From contig NZ_CP043575.1 in assembly GCF_014076495.1 (NCBI RefSeq), forward strand, positions 4,955,001 through 5,019,000: DNA of 64,000 bases. The letters run 5' to 3'. The position numbers were made by a program, and so were the translations under genes. The notes beneath the pieces are model-generated. The model ran no database searches, was not told the DNA's origin, and saw only the letters and a program-made list of their open reading frames with translations. Shown piece by piece: positions 19,164 to 29,812 of this stretch (positions are counted from its first letter, which is position 1; the number at the start of each line of letters is the position of its first letter). The stretch comes from Comamonas koreensis (GTDB taxonomy: Bacteria > Pseudomonadota > Gammaproteobacteria > Burkholderiales > Burkholderiaceae_C).

Positions 19164-20231
19164 ATGCCTGATACCCTGCCCCCCGCCCCGCCCGCCGCCC
19201 GCACAGCGCCCAGGCCGCCCTTGCGCCTGAGCTGCGTGGTGCCCGCCTACAACGAAGCCAGCAACCTGGAAGCCTTTCTGCCCGCCCTGTACGAGACGGT
19301 GCGCGCGCTGTCCGTGGAATGCGAGATTGTGCTGGTCAACGACGGCAGCAAGGATGCGACTGATGAGGTGGCCCAGCGCCTGGGCCAGCAGCTGCCGCTG
19401 CACTACATCCAGCTGGCGCGCAATTTTGGCAAGGAAGCGGCGATGACCGCCGGGCTCGACTATGCACGCGGCAATGCGGTGCTGTTGATCGATGCGGATT
19501 TTCAGCACCCGCTGCCCCTGATTGCTGAGATGGTGCAGCTGTGGCAGGGCGGCTATGACATGGTCTACGGCGTGATTGCCGACCGCGCCGGCGAAGCCAA
19601 GGCCAAGCGCTGGGGCACGTCGCTGTTCTACTACCTGATGAACCGCGACAACGCGATCCATATCCCCGAGAATGCCGGCGATTTCCGGCTCATGGACCGC
19701 AAGGTCGTCGATGCGCTGCGCCAGTTGCCCGAGCGCAACCGTTTCATGAAGGGCTTGTACGCCTGGGTCGGCTTCAAGAGCGTGGCACTGCCCTTTGTGC
19801 CCGACAGCCGGCGCAGCGGCCAGTCCAGCTTCAATTTTCACCGGCTCTTCGCGCTGGCGTTCCAGGGCCTGACCTCGTTCACCACCTTGCCGCTGCGTAT
19901 CTGGAGCCTGGTGGGCTTTTGCATCTCGGTCATCGCCATCATCTACGGCATCTACATCACCATCGAGACCCTGGTGCTGGACAACCCCATCGATGGCTGG
20001 CCGACCTTGGCCGCCGGCCTGATGCTGTTCTCCGGCGTGCAGCTGATGTCCATCGGCATGCTGGGCGAGTACATCGGCCGCATTTACGACGAGGTCAAGC
20101 GCCGGCCCCTGTACATCGTGGCGAACAACGACGACCGCAGCCCCGTGAGCAGCGAGCCCGCTGCGCCCCCGCTTGTGCCCGCATCCGCCACCGCGCCCGC
20201 ACCGGTCGCGCCGATGCCGCCGGAGTCCTGA
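19164..20231 (+). CDS. GtrB/DPM1-like membrane glycosyltransferase (GT2)
   Basis: A 355-residue GT2 enzyme: catalytic domain about 15-245 with CVVPAYNEASNLEAF, LVNDGSKDATDEVA and the metal-binding LLIDADFQHPL, then two membrane helices (about 245-310) and a Pro/Ala-rich tail. The family moves a sugar from a nucleotide sugar to polyprenyl phosphate on the cytoplasmic face. It heads an operon with gtrA and a YdjC deacetylase, suggesting a lipid-linked sugar that is flipped and modified. Confidence 0.9.
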   Translation: MPDTLPPAPPAARTAPRPPLRLSCVVPAYNEASNLEAFLPALYETVRALSVECEIVLVNDGSKDATDEVAQRLGQQLPLHYIQLARNFGKEAAMTAGLDYARGNAVLLIDADFQHPLPLIAEMVQLWQGGYDMVYGVIADRAGEAKAKRWGTSLFYYLMNRDNAIHIPENAGDFRLMDRKVVDALRQLPERNRFMKGLYAWVGFKSVALPFVPDSRRSGQSSFNFHRLFALAFQGLTSFTTLPLRIWSLVGFCISVIAIIYGIYITIETLVLDNPIDGWPTLAAGLMLFSGVQLMSIGMLGEYIGRIYDEVKRRPLYIVANNDDRSPVSSEPAAPPLVPASATAPAPVAPMPPES

Positions 20232-20233
20232 GC

Positions 20234-20662
20234 TTGCCGATCGCTGCCTTGGCCGATCGCCTGCGCAGACTGCCCCAGGGGCTGCAGTTTATTGCCGTGG
20301 GCGGCTCGGCCGCTGCCACCCATTTGCTGGTGGTGCTGCTGCTGGTCGGCGGCGCAGGCATGGCACCGCTGCTGGCCAATGTGCTGGCCTTTCTGGTCGC
20401 CTTTGTGGTCAGCTACAGCGGGCACGCCTGGCTGACCTTTGCCGATAAACAGGCGCCGCATGCCCAGGCGCTGCCGCGCTTCTTTCTGGTCGCCTGCAGC
20501 TCCTTTGCCCTCAATGAACTGCTCTACTACCTGGCGCTGCACCAGCTGCACTGGCACTACGCCTGGAGCCTGGTCGCGGTGCTGGTCGTCGTGGCGGTAT
20601 TTACCTTTGCCGCGGCCAAATGCTGGGCCTTTGCCCACGCTCGGCCGCACTGCGCACCATGA
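20234..20662 (+). CDS. GtrA family membrane protein (putative flippase)
   Basis: A 142-residue protein with four predicted membrane helices and the GtrA opening FIAVGGSAAATHLLVVLLL. GtrA proteins are thought to move the undecaprenyl-phosphate sugar made by GtrB across the membrane. The start is a non-standard codon, most likely TTG at 20234 (CTG at 20228 is the alternative), immediately after the GT2 stop at 20229-20231. The stop overlaps the next ATG (ATGA). Confidence 0.85.
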   Translation: MPIAALADRLRRLPQGLQFIAVGGSAAATHLLVVLLLVGGAGMAPLLANVLAFLVAFVVSYSGHAWLTFADKQAPHAQALPRFFLVACSSFALNELLYYLALHQLHWHYAWSLVAVLVVVAVFTFAAAKCWAFAHARPHCAP

Positions 20663-21474
20663 AACACATCACCCTTTGCGCCGACGATTTTGCGCTGCAC
20701 CCGGCAGTCGATGCCGCCGTGCTGGAGCTGGCGGCGCTGGGCCGCTTATCGGCCACCAGCTGCATGACCACCGCGCCGGGCTGGCGTGACGCAGCGCGGG
20801 CCTTGCCAGCAGTGCGCGGCCAGCTGGACCTGGGCCTGCATTTCAACCTGACCGAAGGCCATGGCGTGGGGCCAGATACTGCGATCACGCGCATTCTCAG
20901 CCAGGCCTATACCGCCCGGCTGTCTGCCGCTGCGCTGCGCGACGCCTGGCGCCGCCAGCTCGATGCCTTTGAGGATGCGCTGGGCATGCCGCCCGTCTAT
21001 GTGGATGGCCACCAGCATGTGCACCAGCTGCCCGGCGTGCGCAAGGCGATGCTGGCTGAACTCGAAGCGCGCTATGGCGCAGCAGCGGCCCGGCAAATCT
21101 GGATCCGCTCCACGGCCCCTGCGGGCGCCCTGCGCTGGCAGGCCAAATCAGCCACGATTGCGCTCCTGGGCGGCTGGCGCCTCAGCCACCAGCTGCAGCG
21201 CCAGCATTGGGCGACGAACCGGGGCTTTGCCGGGGTCTATGGTTTTGATGCGCCGACGGAAGCCGCCTATGGCGGCCTGATGGCGCAATGGCTGGCTGAA
21301 TGCCAAGACGGCAGCTTGTTGATGTGCCACCCGGCACAAACGCCGATGCCAGACGACGCCATTGGCCAGCAGCGGCCAGTGGAATGGGCCTATCTGCGCT
21401 CGCCCGCGTTTGGCGCGCTGCTGGCAGCGCAGGGCTGCCGCATTGGCAAGCTGGCGCCTGGCAAGCCAGCCTGA
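20659..21474 (+). CDS. YdjC/ChbG-type carbohydrate deacetylase
   Basis: A 271-residue member of the YdjC/ChbG/HpnK family: LCADDFALHPAVDAAVLEL at the N-terminus and VDGHQHVHQLPGV in the middle give the Asp and His residues of the metal site. The family deacetylates N-acetylated sugars. The ATG overlaps the gtrA stop, so translation is coupled. With the GtrB/GtrA pair it suggests deacetylation of a lipid-linked or transferred amino sugar; this is inference. Confidence 0.85.
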   Translation: MKHITLCADDFALHPAVDAAVLELAALGRLSATSCMTTAPGWRDAARALPAVRGQLDLGLHFNLTEGHGVGPDTAITRILSQAYTARLSAAALRDAWRRQLDAFEDALGMPPVYVDGHQHVHQLPGVRKAMLAELEARYGAAAARQIWIRSTAPAGALRWQAKSATIALLGGWRLSHQLQRQHWATNRGFAGVYGFDAPTEAAYGGLMAQWLAECQDGSLLMCHPAQTPMPDDAIGQQRPVEWAYLRSPAFGALLAAQGCRIGKLAPGKPA

Positions 21475-21481
21475 GCAGGGA

Positions 21482-22264
21482 TCACAGACCGCTGAAGTTG
21501 GGCTTGCGCTTTTCCATAAAGGCCTGCATTGCCTCTTTGGCAGCGGGCTGCTGCAGCAGATCGGCAAACACACGGCCTTCCTCGGCGATGCGCGACTGAA
21601 CGGCCGCCATCTGGCCGCTCTTGAGCAGGCGCTTGCTCGCCATCAGCGAGGCCAGCGGCTTGGCGGCCAGCTTGGCCGCCTGCGCCTGGGCAATGGTGTT
21701 GCATTCGGTCGGGGGCACCACGCGGTTGACCAGGCCCACTTCCAGCGCCGCCTCGGCCATGAAGGGGTCGCCCAGCAGCAAGGCCTCGCAGGCACGCTGG
21801 TGGCCCATCAGCTGGGGCAACAGCAGGCTCGACGCACCTTCGGGGCAGAAGCCCAGGTTGACAAAGGGCAGCGAGAACATCGCGTTGTCACCGGCATAGA
21901 CCAGGTCGCAGTGCAGCAGCATCGTCGTGCCAATGCCCACGGCCGGGCCGCAGACGGCCGCGACGATGGGCTTGGGGCAGGCGGCCAGCGCCTGCAGGAA
22001 CTGGAACGGCGGCGCGTTGTCATCGGGCTTGGGGCCGTGGAGGAAATCGCCCAGGTCGTTGCCCGCCGTGAACACCGAGGCATCGCCCTGGAACAGCACC
22101 ACGCGCACCTCGGCGCTGCTGGCGGCCTGCTGCAAGACCTCCGCCAGGGCCAGGTACATGGCGCCGGTCAGCGAGTTCTTCTTGGCCACCCGGTTGAAGG
22201 TGATGGTGCAGATGCCCGCTTCGGCCAGCACCCGGATATCGTCGCACGAGGATTGGATCGTCAT
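21482..22264 (-). CDS. Enoyl-CoA hydratase/isomerase family protein
   Basis: A 260-residue crotonase-fold protein with TAGNDLGDF (first oxyanion-hole strand) and AAVCGPAVGIGTTMLLHCDLVYA (second oxyanion-hole and active-site segment). It hydrates or isomerises enoyl-CoA in fatty-acid or related oxidation. The position of the second catalytic glutamate (FCPEGASSLLLPQLMG) is kept. It lies downstream of the thioesterase gene in the beta-oxidation cluster. Confidence 0.9.
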   Translation of the reverse strand: MTIQSSCDDIRVLAEAGICTITFNRVAKKNSLTGAMYLALAEVLQQAASSAEVRVVLFQGDASVFTAGNDLGDFLHGPKPDDNAPPFQFLQALAACPKPIVAAVCGPAVGIGTTMLLHCDLVYAGDNAMFSLPFVNLGFCPEGASSLLLPQLMGHQRACEALLLGDPFMAEAALEVGLVNRVVPPTECNTIAQAQAAKLAAKPLASLMASKRLLKSGQMAAVQSRIAEEGRVFADLLQQPAAKEAMQAFMEKRKPNFSGL

Positions 22265-22357
22265 AACAGTCTCTCAAAAAAGGGGTCGGTGCCGGGCCCG
22301 GGCCACGGCCAGGGCGCACACCGAAGACGCTGGCATGCTAACCGGATTTGGCGCGCC

Positions 22358-23200
22358 TTATTCCTTGTAATAGACCAGCTGGTGGCTGGTGGCCAGCAAA
22401 ACGCCCTGGGGGGACCAGATCTGCGCGGTCTGGTCAAAAAAACCATCCCGAAAGCCCTGGCCCTGGGCCTGGGCCAGCACCGGCTGGGTGCCGACTGCGG
22501 CCAATTGCTCGGCACTGGCATGCACATAGACCGTCAAGGACACGGTGCCCACCGGCACGCGCTTGGCGCGGCGCAGCCAGATGCGAGGAAAAAACACGTC
22601 ACACAGCGAGGTGAGCGCCGGCACATCGAGCGGGCGCGGGGGCTCGTCACTGACCCACATGCGGGTCAGGCTCGGGCTGCTTGCGCCGTCCCACTCCGTC
22701 GGATAGCCGCCCAACAGCGGGCGGATGTTGTAGCGGTTCAGCCATTCCACGCGGAAATCGGTGGTGTAGCGTTCCACCGCGCTGGAAGGCGGCACCTCGG
22801 GCATCACGTACTCGTCATCCGACCAGGTATCGCGCGCCAGGGCCGTCATCGCGGTCGCGGTGGTCGTCGTGGACCACTGGCCCTCGGCGTCTTGCTCGCG
22901 CAAGGTGATGATCCAGTGCTGGGTGCTGCGATTGGTGCGCGCCGGGATGGCTTCGATCACATAAGGCCGCTCGCCCACGGCGCCGGCGTAGTTCACGGTG
23001 ACCGCCACCAGATCGCCCAGGCGCTGCGGGTGCTGCAGCACGGCCTGGGCCACTTGCGCAGCAGTGATGCCGCCGTAGGGCCCGACCATGTTCCAGTAGT
23101 CCTTGCTAGCCTGCGCCGCATACTGGTTCTGGCCGCTGGGTTCCATGGCCATCGCACGGTCAAAGGCATGGCGGGCGTGGTGGGAGGAGAGTTCACTCAT
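22358..23200 (-). CDS. Acyl-CoA thioesterase family, double hotdog
   Basis: A 280-residue protein with two hotdog-like halves (about 10-115 and 140-280), as in the TesB/4HBT_3 group. Conserved parts are GPYGGITAAQVAQAVL and the C-terminal SHQLVYYKE. It probably hydrolyses acyl-CoA. The ATG at 23200 was chosen because similarity begins there. The 164 bp to the thiolase stop are AT-richer and hold no gene. Confidence 0.82.
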   Translation of the reverse strand: MSELSSHHARHAFDRAMAMEPSGQNQYAAQASKDYWNMVGPYGGITAAQVAQAVLQHPQRLGDLVAVTVNYAGAVGERPYVIEAIPARTNRSTQHWIITLREQDAEGQWSTTTTATAMTALARDTWSDDEYVMPEVPPSSAVERYTTDFRVEWLNRYNIRPLLGGYPTEWDGASSPSLTRMWVSDEPPRPLDVPALTSLCDVFFPRIWLRRAKRVPVGTVSLTVYVHASAEQLAAVGTQPVLAQAQGQGFRDGFFDQTAQIWSPQGVLLATSHQLVYYKE

Positions 23201-23364
23201 TCGGACATCTTTCGCAGAAATTTTCGAATCCGCCGAAAACGCCATGTGCCCGTACCAAGCCTTTCAAGACCTGTCTTGCAGTTGCATTTTCTGCCACCCG
23301 ACATTAGCAGCCAACGGCATCTGTTGCAGCCCAGTGGGCGACAGATGCCGTAGCCAGCGCCGGT

Positions 23365-24564
23365 TTAGACGCGCTCCAGAATGCCCGCCGCGCCCTGCCC
23401 CATGCCCACGCACATGGTCACCATGCCGTACTTGAGCTTGTTGCGCTGCAGCGCATGCACGACGGTGGCCGCGCGGATGGCACCGGTGGCGCCCAGCGGG
23501 TGGCCCAGCGCAATTGCGCCGCCCATGGGGTTGACCTTGGCCGGATCCATGCCCAGCTGCTGCATGACCGCGATCGACTGCGCGGCAAAGGCCTCGTTCA
23601 GCTCGATCCAGTCGATATCCTGCAAGGACAGGCCGGCATGGCGCAGCGCGACCGGGATCGCCTCGATCGGGCCAATACCCATGATCTCGGGCGGCACGCC
23701 CTTGCTGGCATAGCTGACAAAGCGCGCCAGCGGCGTCAGGTTAAAGCGCTTGAGCGCCGCCTCGCTCACCACCAGCAAGGCACCTGCGCCATCGCTGGTC
23801 TGCGAGCTGTTGCCGGCAGTGACAGAGCCGCGCGCCGCAAACACGGTGCGCAGCTTGGCCAGTCCCTCGATCGACGTGTCCGGGCGCGGGCCTTCATCGA
23901 GGTCCACCGTGCGCGAGCGGCTGACCGCCTCACCCCGGGCGATGTCCACCCCCCGGTCGGTCACGGTGATCGGCGTGATCTCAGCGGCAAAATCGCCGGC
24001 CTGCTGCGCCGCCAGCGCGCGCTGGTGAGACTGCAGTGCAAAGACATCCTGGGCATCGCGGCTCACCTTCCAGCGCTGCGCGACTTTCTCGGCAGTCAGC
24101 CCCATGCCGTAGGCAATGCCGACATCGCCTTCGCGCTCAAAGATGGACGGCGACAGCGACGGCGAGTTGCCCATCATCGGCACCATGCTCATGCTCTCTA
24201 CACCGGCGGCGATCATCACATCTGCCTCACCCACGCGGATGCGGTCGGCCGCCATCTGCAGTGCCGTCAGGCCCGATGCGCAAAAGCGGTTGACCGTCAC
24301 CCCGCCCACCCCCACCGGCAGCCCTGCCAGCACCGCGCTGATACGCGCCACATTCAGGCCCTGCTGGGCTTCGGGGATCGCGCAGCCGCAAACCACATCC
24401 TCAATCGCCTGCGGGTCCAGCCCCGGCACCTGCGCCAGCACGGCCTTCATCGTGGTGGCCAGCAGATCGTCAGGGCGCATATTGCGCAGATAGCCTTTGT
24501 GCGACTTGCCAATCGGCGTGCGCGTCGCCGCAACGATGTAGGCGTCTTGAACTTGTTTACTCAT
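23365..24564 (-). CDS. Acetyl-CoA C-acyltransferase (thiolase, FadA-like)
   Basis: A 399-residue thiolase. The nucleophilic Cys95 lies in NRFCASGLTALQ; the C-terminal motifs ELNEAFAAQ, GHPLGATGA and CVGMGQGAAGI carry the Asn/His/Cys active-site residues. It cleaves 3-oxoacyl-CoA to acetyl-CoA and a shortened acyl-CoA. It would be the partner of the FadB-like protein encoded at 25025, but a DUF559 gene lies between them. The start is ATG 24564. Confidence 0.94.
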   Translation of the reverse strand: MSKQVQDAYIVAATRTPIGKSHKGYLRNMRPDDLLATTMKAVLAQVPGLDPQAIEDVVCGCAIPEAQQGLNVARISAVLAGLPVGVGGVTVNRFCASGLTALQMAADRIRVGEADVMIAAGVESMSMVPMMGNSPSLSPSIFEREGDVGIAYGMGLTAEKVAQRWKVSRDAQDVFALQSHQRALAAQQAGDFAAEITPITVTDRGVDIARGEAVSRSRTVDLDEGPRPDTSIEGLAKLRTVFAARGSVTAGNSSQTSDGAGALLVVSEAALKRFNLTPLARFVSYASKGVPPEIMGIGPIEAIPVALRHAGLSLQDIDWIELNEAFAAQSIAVMQQLGMDPAKVNPMGGAIALGHPLGATGAIRAATVVHALQRNKLKYGMVTMCVGMGQGAAGILERV

Positions 24565-24566
24565 GG

Positions 24567-25016
24567 TCACTCGTCCTCTGTATTCACCTCCCTCTCCCGC
24601 AAGCGGGAGAGGGCTGGGGTGAGGGCCTGCAGCAGCTGCGCAAGCACCTCGTTGGTTTGTTGCAATACGTCGTGGTTCCAGAATCGCAGCACGCGCAAGC
24701 CTTGCTGATGCAACCACACCGTGCGCTGCTGGTCATAGGCTTGCGCCTGCAGATCCGCATGCTGGCCGCCATCGATCTCCACCACCAGACCCTGCTCCAG
24801 GCAGACAAAATCCAGGATGTAAGGCCCCAGCGGATGCTGTCTGCGGAACTTGGCGCCCGCCAGTTGGCGGTTGCGCAGGTGGCGCCAGAGCAGTTGTTCT
24901 GCAGTGGTGGAGGCTTGGCGCAGGGCGCGGGCTTGCTGCACGCTGACATCCGCCCTCACCCCTGCCCTCTCCCGCTTGCGGGAGAGGGTGTTGGAGAGCA
25001 GGGCGTTGTCTTGCAT
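24567..25016 (-). CDS. DUF559 (endonuclease-like) protein between fadA and fadB
   Basis: A 149-residue protein with the DUF559 core: ARALRQASTTAEQLLWRHLRN, FRRQHPLGPYILDFVC, VVEIDGGQHADL and RVLRFWNHDVL, which place acidic residues as in the very-short-patch-repair/restriction endonuclease fold. Both ends of the frame are translated from REP-like repeats (the N-terminal LSRKRERAG and C-terminal LSRLRERE). The gene fits snugly between fadA and fadB, 2 bp from the fadA start. DUF559 genes bracketed by such repeats occur in many proteobacteria; whether it is active is unknown. Confidence 0.8.
   Translation of the reverse strand: MQDNALLSNTLSRKRERAGVRADVSVQQARALRQASTTAEQLLWRHLRNRQLAGAKFRRQHPLGPYILDFVCLEQGLVVEIDGGQHADLQAQAYDQQRTVWLHQQGLRVLRFWNHDVLQQTNEVLAQLLQALTPALSRLREREVNTEDE
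24590..24625. repeat. REP-like palindromic repeat, left copy
   Basis: CCCTCTCCCGC and GCGGGAGAGGG form a near-perfect hairpin (24590-24613) followed by CTGGGGTGAGGG. It is the inverted counterpart of 24953-24988, with one mismatch over 36 bases, and overlaps the 3' end of the DUF559 frame. Confidence 0.9.
24953..24988. repeat. REP-like palindromic repeat, right copy
   Basis: The sequence CCCTCACCCCTG is followed by the hairpin CCCTCTCCCGC/GCGGGAGAGGG. It is inverted relative to the copy at 24590-24625 and overlaps the 5' part of the DUF559 frame, so the two copies bracket most of the gene. Confidence 0.9.
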
Positions 25017-25024
25017 GCTGGGCC

Positions 25025-27433
25025 TCAGTTGCGGACCGGCTTGCCGGTGTTCAGCATGCCCAGAATGCGCTCCTGGGTTTTTTCCTTCACGATCAGGTCG
25101 GTGAAGGCCTTGCGCTCCAGCGCCATCAGGTACTCCTCGTTCACCAGGGTGCCGGCATCCACATCGCCGCCGCAGACCACATCGGCCATATGGCTCGCGA
25201 TCAGCATGTCGTGCTCGGTGATGAAGCCGCCTTCGCGCATGTTGACCAGGGTGCTGCGCAAGGTGGCTGCACCACTGCGGCCGGCCACCGGGAAGGGCTT
25301 GCGCTGCGGTGGGCGCCAGCCCGACTGCGCCATGGCCTTGGCCTGCGTCAGCGCCACAAACAGCAGCTCGTCGCGGTGCGGCACGATGACATCATCGGCC
25401 TGCAGGTAGCCGATGGCCTGCGACTCCAGCGCGCTGGTGCCGACGGTGGCCTTGGCGGCTGCGGTAAAGCCATTGGCCAGGAAGGGCAGCAGATCCGTGC
25501 CGGTGGAATACTGCGCATGGCGCGCGGCCTGGTAGGCGACATTGGTGAGGCCGCCGGCGCCGGGCACCAGGCCCACGCCCATCTCCACCAGGCCGATATA
25601 GCTTTCCATATGCGCCACGCGGCGTGCGCAGTGCAGCAGCAGCTCGCAGCCGCCGCCCAGCGCCATGCCATGCACAGCGCCAACCACCGGGATCTGCGCA
25701 TAGCGCACCGACAGGAAGAGCTGCTGCATCACCTGCTCGATCTGATCGATGGCCATCGGGCCTTGCAGTGCAAAGGCCGGCATCATCGCCTGCAGATCGG
25801 CGCCCACGCTGAACGGTGCATCGCCCGACCAGACGACCATCGCATCAAAATCCTTTTCGGCCAGCGTCAGCGCGGCCTGCAGGTCTTCCATCACATCGGG
25901 GCTGATGGCATGCATCTTGGTCTTGATGCTGAAGACCAGCACCTGGTCATCGAGGGTCCAACTGCGTGAGGCCTTGCTCTCGGCCAGGGTGCGGCCTGCC
26001 GTGCGCCAGTCCTGCGCGGGCGCGCTCGTCTCGCCCAGCACGCGCTCGGGAAAGAGCTGGCGCGCATAGACCGGCAGATCGCGGCGCGGCACAAAGCGGT
26101 TCTCGGCAGCGCTCCAGGAGCCCTGCGCCGTGTGCACACCGCCGGCGTCCGCCACGGGGCCTTCAAACACCCATTGCGGCAGCGGCTCGGTGCTGAGTGC
26201 CTTGCCAGCGTCAATGTCCTCCTGCACCATCTTGGCCACCTGCAGCCAGCCGGCTTCCTGCCACAGCTCGAACGGGCCTTGCTGCATGCCAAAGCCCCAG
26301 CGCATGGCCAGATCCACATCGCGGGCATTGTCGGCAATGTCTTTCAGGTGCACGGCGGCGTAGTGGAAGCTGTTGCGCAAGATGGCCCAGAGGAACTGGC
26401 CTTGCGCGCCCTCGCTGCCCCGCAGCAGCTGCAAGCGCTCGCCCGCCGGCTTTTTCAGCATGCGGGTATAGACGTCGTTGCCCTTTTCGCCCGAGGGCAC
26501 ATAGGCCTGGTGCGCGGAGTCAAAGCGCTCGATGCCCATCCTGGTCTTGCGGTAAAAACCCGCCTTGGTCTTTTGGCCCAGCGCGCCGTTGGCGATCAGC
26601 TGGGTCAATACCGCCGGCGTGGTGTAGCTGGCGTAGAACGAGTCGCTCTGCGCCGTCAGCTGGGTCTGCATCGTCGCGATGACATGGGCCAGGGTGTCCA
26701 GGCCCACCACATCGGCGGTGCGGAAGGTGCCCGAGCTCGCGCGCCCCAGCTTCTTGCCAGTCAGGTCATCGACCACGTCGTAGCTGAGACCAAAGCGCTC
26801 GGCCTCGGCAATGGTCGACAGCATGCCCGCCACGCCGACGCGGTTGGCAACAAAGTTGGGCGTGTCCTTGGCGCGGATGACGCCCTTGCCCAGCTGGCTG
26901 GTGGCAAAGCTCTCGAGCTGGTCCAGCACCTGGGGCTCGGTCGCTGCCGTGGGGATCAGCTCCACCAGCTGCATATAGCGCGGGGGGTTGAAGAAGTGGA
27001 TGCCGCAGAAGCGGTGGCGCAGCTGCTCTGGCAATGCTTCCGACAACGCAGTGATCGACAGCCCCGAGGTGTTGGAAGCCAGGATCGCATGGGGTGCGAC
27101 AAACGGCGCAATCTGGTGGTACAGATCACGCTTCCAGTCCATGCGCTCGGCAATCGCCTCGATCACCAGGTCGCAGTCCTTGAGCTGCGCCAGGTGTTCT
27201 TCGTAGTTGGCGGGCGTGATCAGATCCGCTTCAGCCGCCACGCCCAGCGGCGAGGGCTTGAGCTTTTTCAGGTTGGCAATGGCCTTCTGGGCAATCTCGC
27301 TTTTGGGGCCTTCCTTGGCAGGAAGGTCAAACAGCACCACCGGCACGCGCACATTGACGAGGTGGGCCGCAATCTGCGCGCCCATCACGCCGGCGCCGAG
27401 CACCGCCACTTTTTTCACCACAAATCGGGACAT
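25025..27433 (-). CDS. 3-hydroxyacyl-CoA dehydrogenase/enoyl-CoA hydratase (FadB/FadN-like)
   Basis: An 802-residue bifunctional beta-oxidation enzyme with the dehydrogenase first: Rossmann VAVLGAGVMGAQIAAHL (about 7-23), the dehydrogenase C-terminal region (FATSQLGKGVIRAKDTPNFVANR), and then a crotonase domain (about 500-720) with VGAVHGMALGGGCELLLHC. The order is the reverse of E. coli FadB. It hydrates enoyl-CoA and oxidises 3-hydroxyacyl-CoA with NAD. The ATG at 27433 starts the Rossmann fold directly. Normally it would be co-transcribed with the thiolase downstream. Confidence 0.93.
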   Translation of the reverse strand: MSRFVVKKVAVLGAGVMGAQIAAHLVNVRVPVVLFDLPAKEGPKSEIAQKAIANLKKLKPSPLGVAAEADLITPANYEEHLAQLKDCDLVIEAIAERMDWKRDLYHQIAPFVAPHAILASNTSGLSITALSEALPEQLRHRFCGIHFFNPPRYMQLVELIPTAATEPQVLDQLESFATSQLGKGVIRAKDTPNFVANRVGVAGMLSTIAEAERFGLSYDVVDDLTGKKLGRASSGTFRTADVVGLDTLAHVIATMQTQLTAQSDSFYASYTTPAVLTQLIANGALGQKTKAGFYRKTRMGIERFDSAHQAYVPSGEKGNDVYTRMLKKPAGERLQLLRGSEGAQGQFLWAILRNSFHYAAVHLKDIADNARDVDLAMRWGFGMQQGPFELWQEAGWLQVAKMVQEDIDAGKALSTEPLPQWVFEGPVADAGGVHTAQGSWSAAENRFVPRRDLPVYARQLFPERVLGETSAPAQDWRTAGRTLAESKASRSWTLDDQVLVFSIKTKMHAISPDVMEDLQAALTLAEKDFDAMVVWSGDAPFSVGADLQAMMPAFALQGPMAIDQIEQVMQQLFLSVRYAQIPVVGAVHGMALGGGCELLLHCARRVAHMESYIGLVEMGVGLVPGAGGLTNVAYQAARHAQYSTGTDLLPFLANGFTAAAKATVGTSALESQAIGYLQADDVIVPHRDELLFVALTQAKAMAQSGWRPPQRKPFPVAGRSGAATLRSTLVNMREGGFITEHDMLIASHMADVVCGGDVDAGTLVNEEYLMALERKAFTDLIVKEKTQERILGMLNTGKPVRN

Positions 27434-27501
27434 GGTTACTCCACATTTCATGGCTGTCAGCCCCTGATAGGGATGCGCTGACAAGCCGTTGTATTCAAAA
27501 C

Positions 27502-27951
27502 CTATTCGACGCGCGTCCAGGTCTGCGTGCGGCCAAAGGGGCCAATCGATCCGCGCACATCGAGCTTGTTGCCGTTGTCCGCAGGTGTGAGCTTGAGGCT
27601 GTAGCTGCTGCCGTTTTCCGGGTCGAGGATCTTGCCGTCTTCCCAGACCGCCTTGCCCGGCGCCTGCTTGGCACCGCGGATGATCTCCAGGCCGACGAGC
27701 GGCTGCCCCTTGCGGTCATCGCTGCAGCGGTCACAGACGGCCTGCGGATCGGCGCCCTTGCGCAGCAGCTTTTCCACCTTGCCGCTGAGCACCCCGCCGC
27801 TGTCGCTGATGCGCACCTCGGACTTGGGTTCACCGCTTTTCTCGTCAAAGGTGCGCCACAGGCCCACCGGCGACATGTCCGCCGCGAGCGCTGGCAGTGC
27901 CACCGCCAAGCTGCCAGCCACCATCAGCACAGGTTTCAGCAAGGTTTGCAT
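27502..27951 (-). CDS. DUF2147 secreted protein
   Basis: A 149-residue protein with an Sec signal peptide (cleavage probably after ALA near residue 23) and the DUF2147 beta-barrel-like region: SPVGLWRTFDEKSGEPKSEVRI, GADPQAVCDRCSDDRKGQPLVG and GSSYSLKLTPAD. A Cys-x-x-Cys pair may form a disulfide. Its function is unknown; it is recurrently placed between acyl-CoA dehydrogenase and fadB genes in Burkholderiales fatty-acid clusters. Confidence 0.88.
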   Translation of the reverse strand: MQTLLKPVLMVAGSLAVALPALAADMSPVGLWRTFDEKSGEPKSEVRISDSGGVLSGKVEKLLRKGADPQAVCDRCSDDRKGQPLVGLEIIRGAKQAPGKAVWEDGKILDPENGSSYSLKLTPADNGNKLDVRGSIGPFGRTQTWTRVE

Positions 27952-27990
27952 CAGGGTCTCCTTCGGTGTTTTTCGGCAGCACTGCAGCTG

Positions 27991-29793
<1,803 letters not shown>

Positions 29794-29812
29794 GGAAAGT
29801 CCTTTGGAAAAA

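Noticed and set aside
24590..24988. CRISPR-like repeats
   Set aside because: Only two copies, inverted, and separated by a gene; no spacers and no cas genes.
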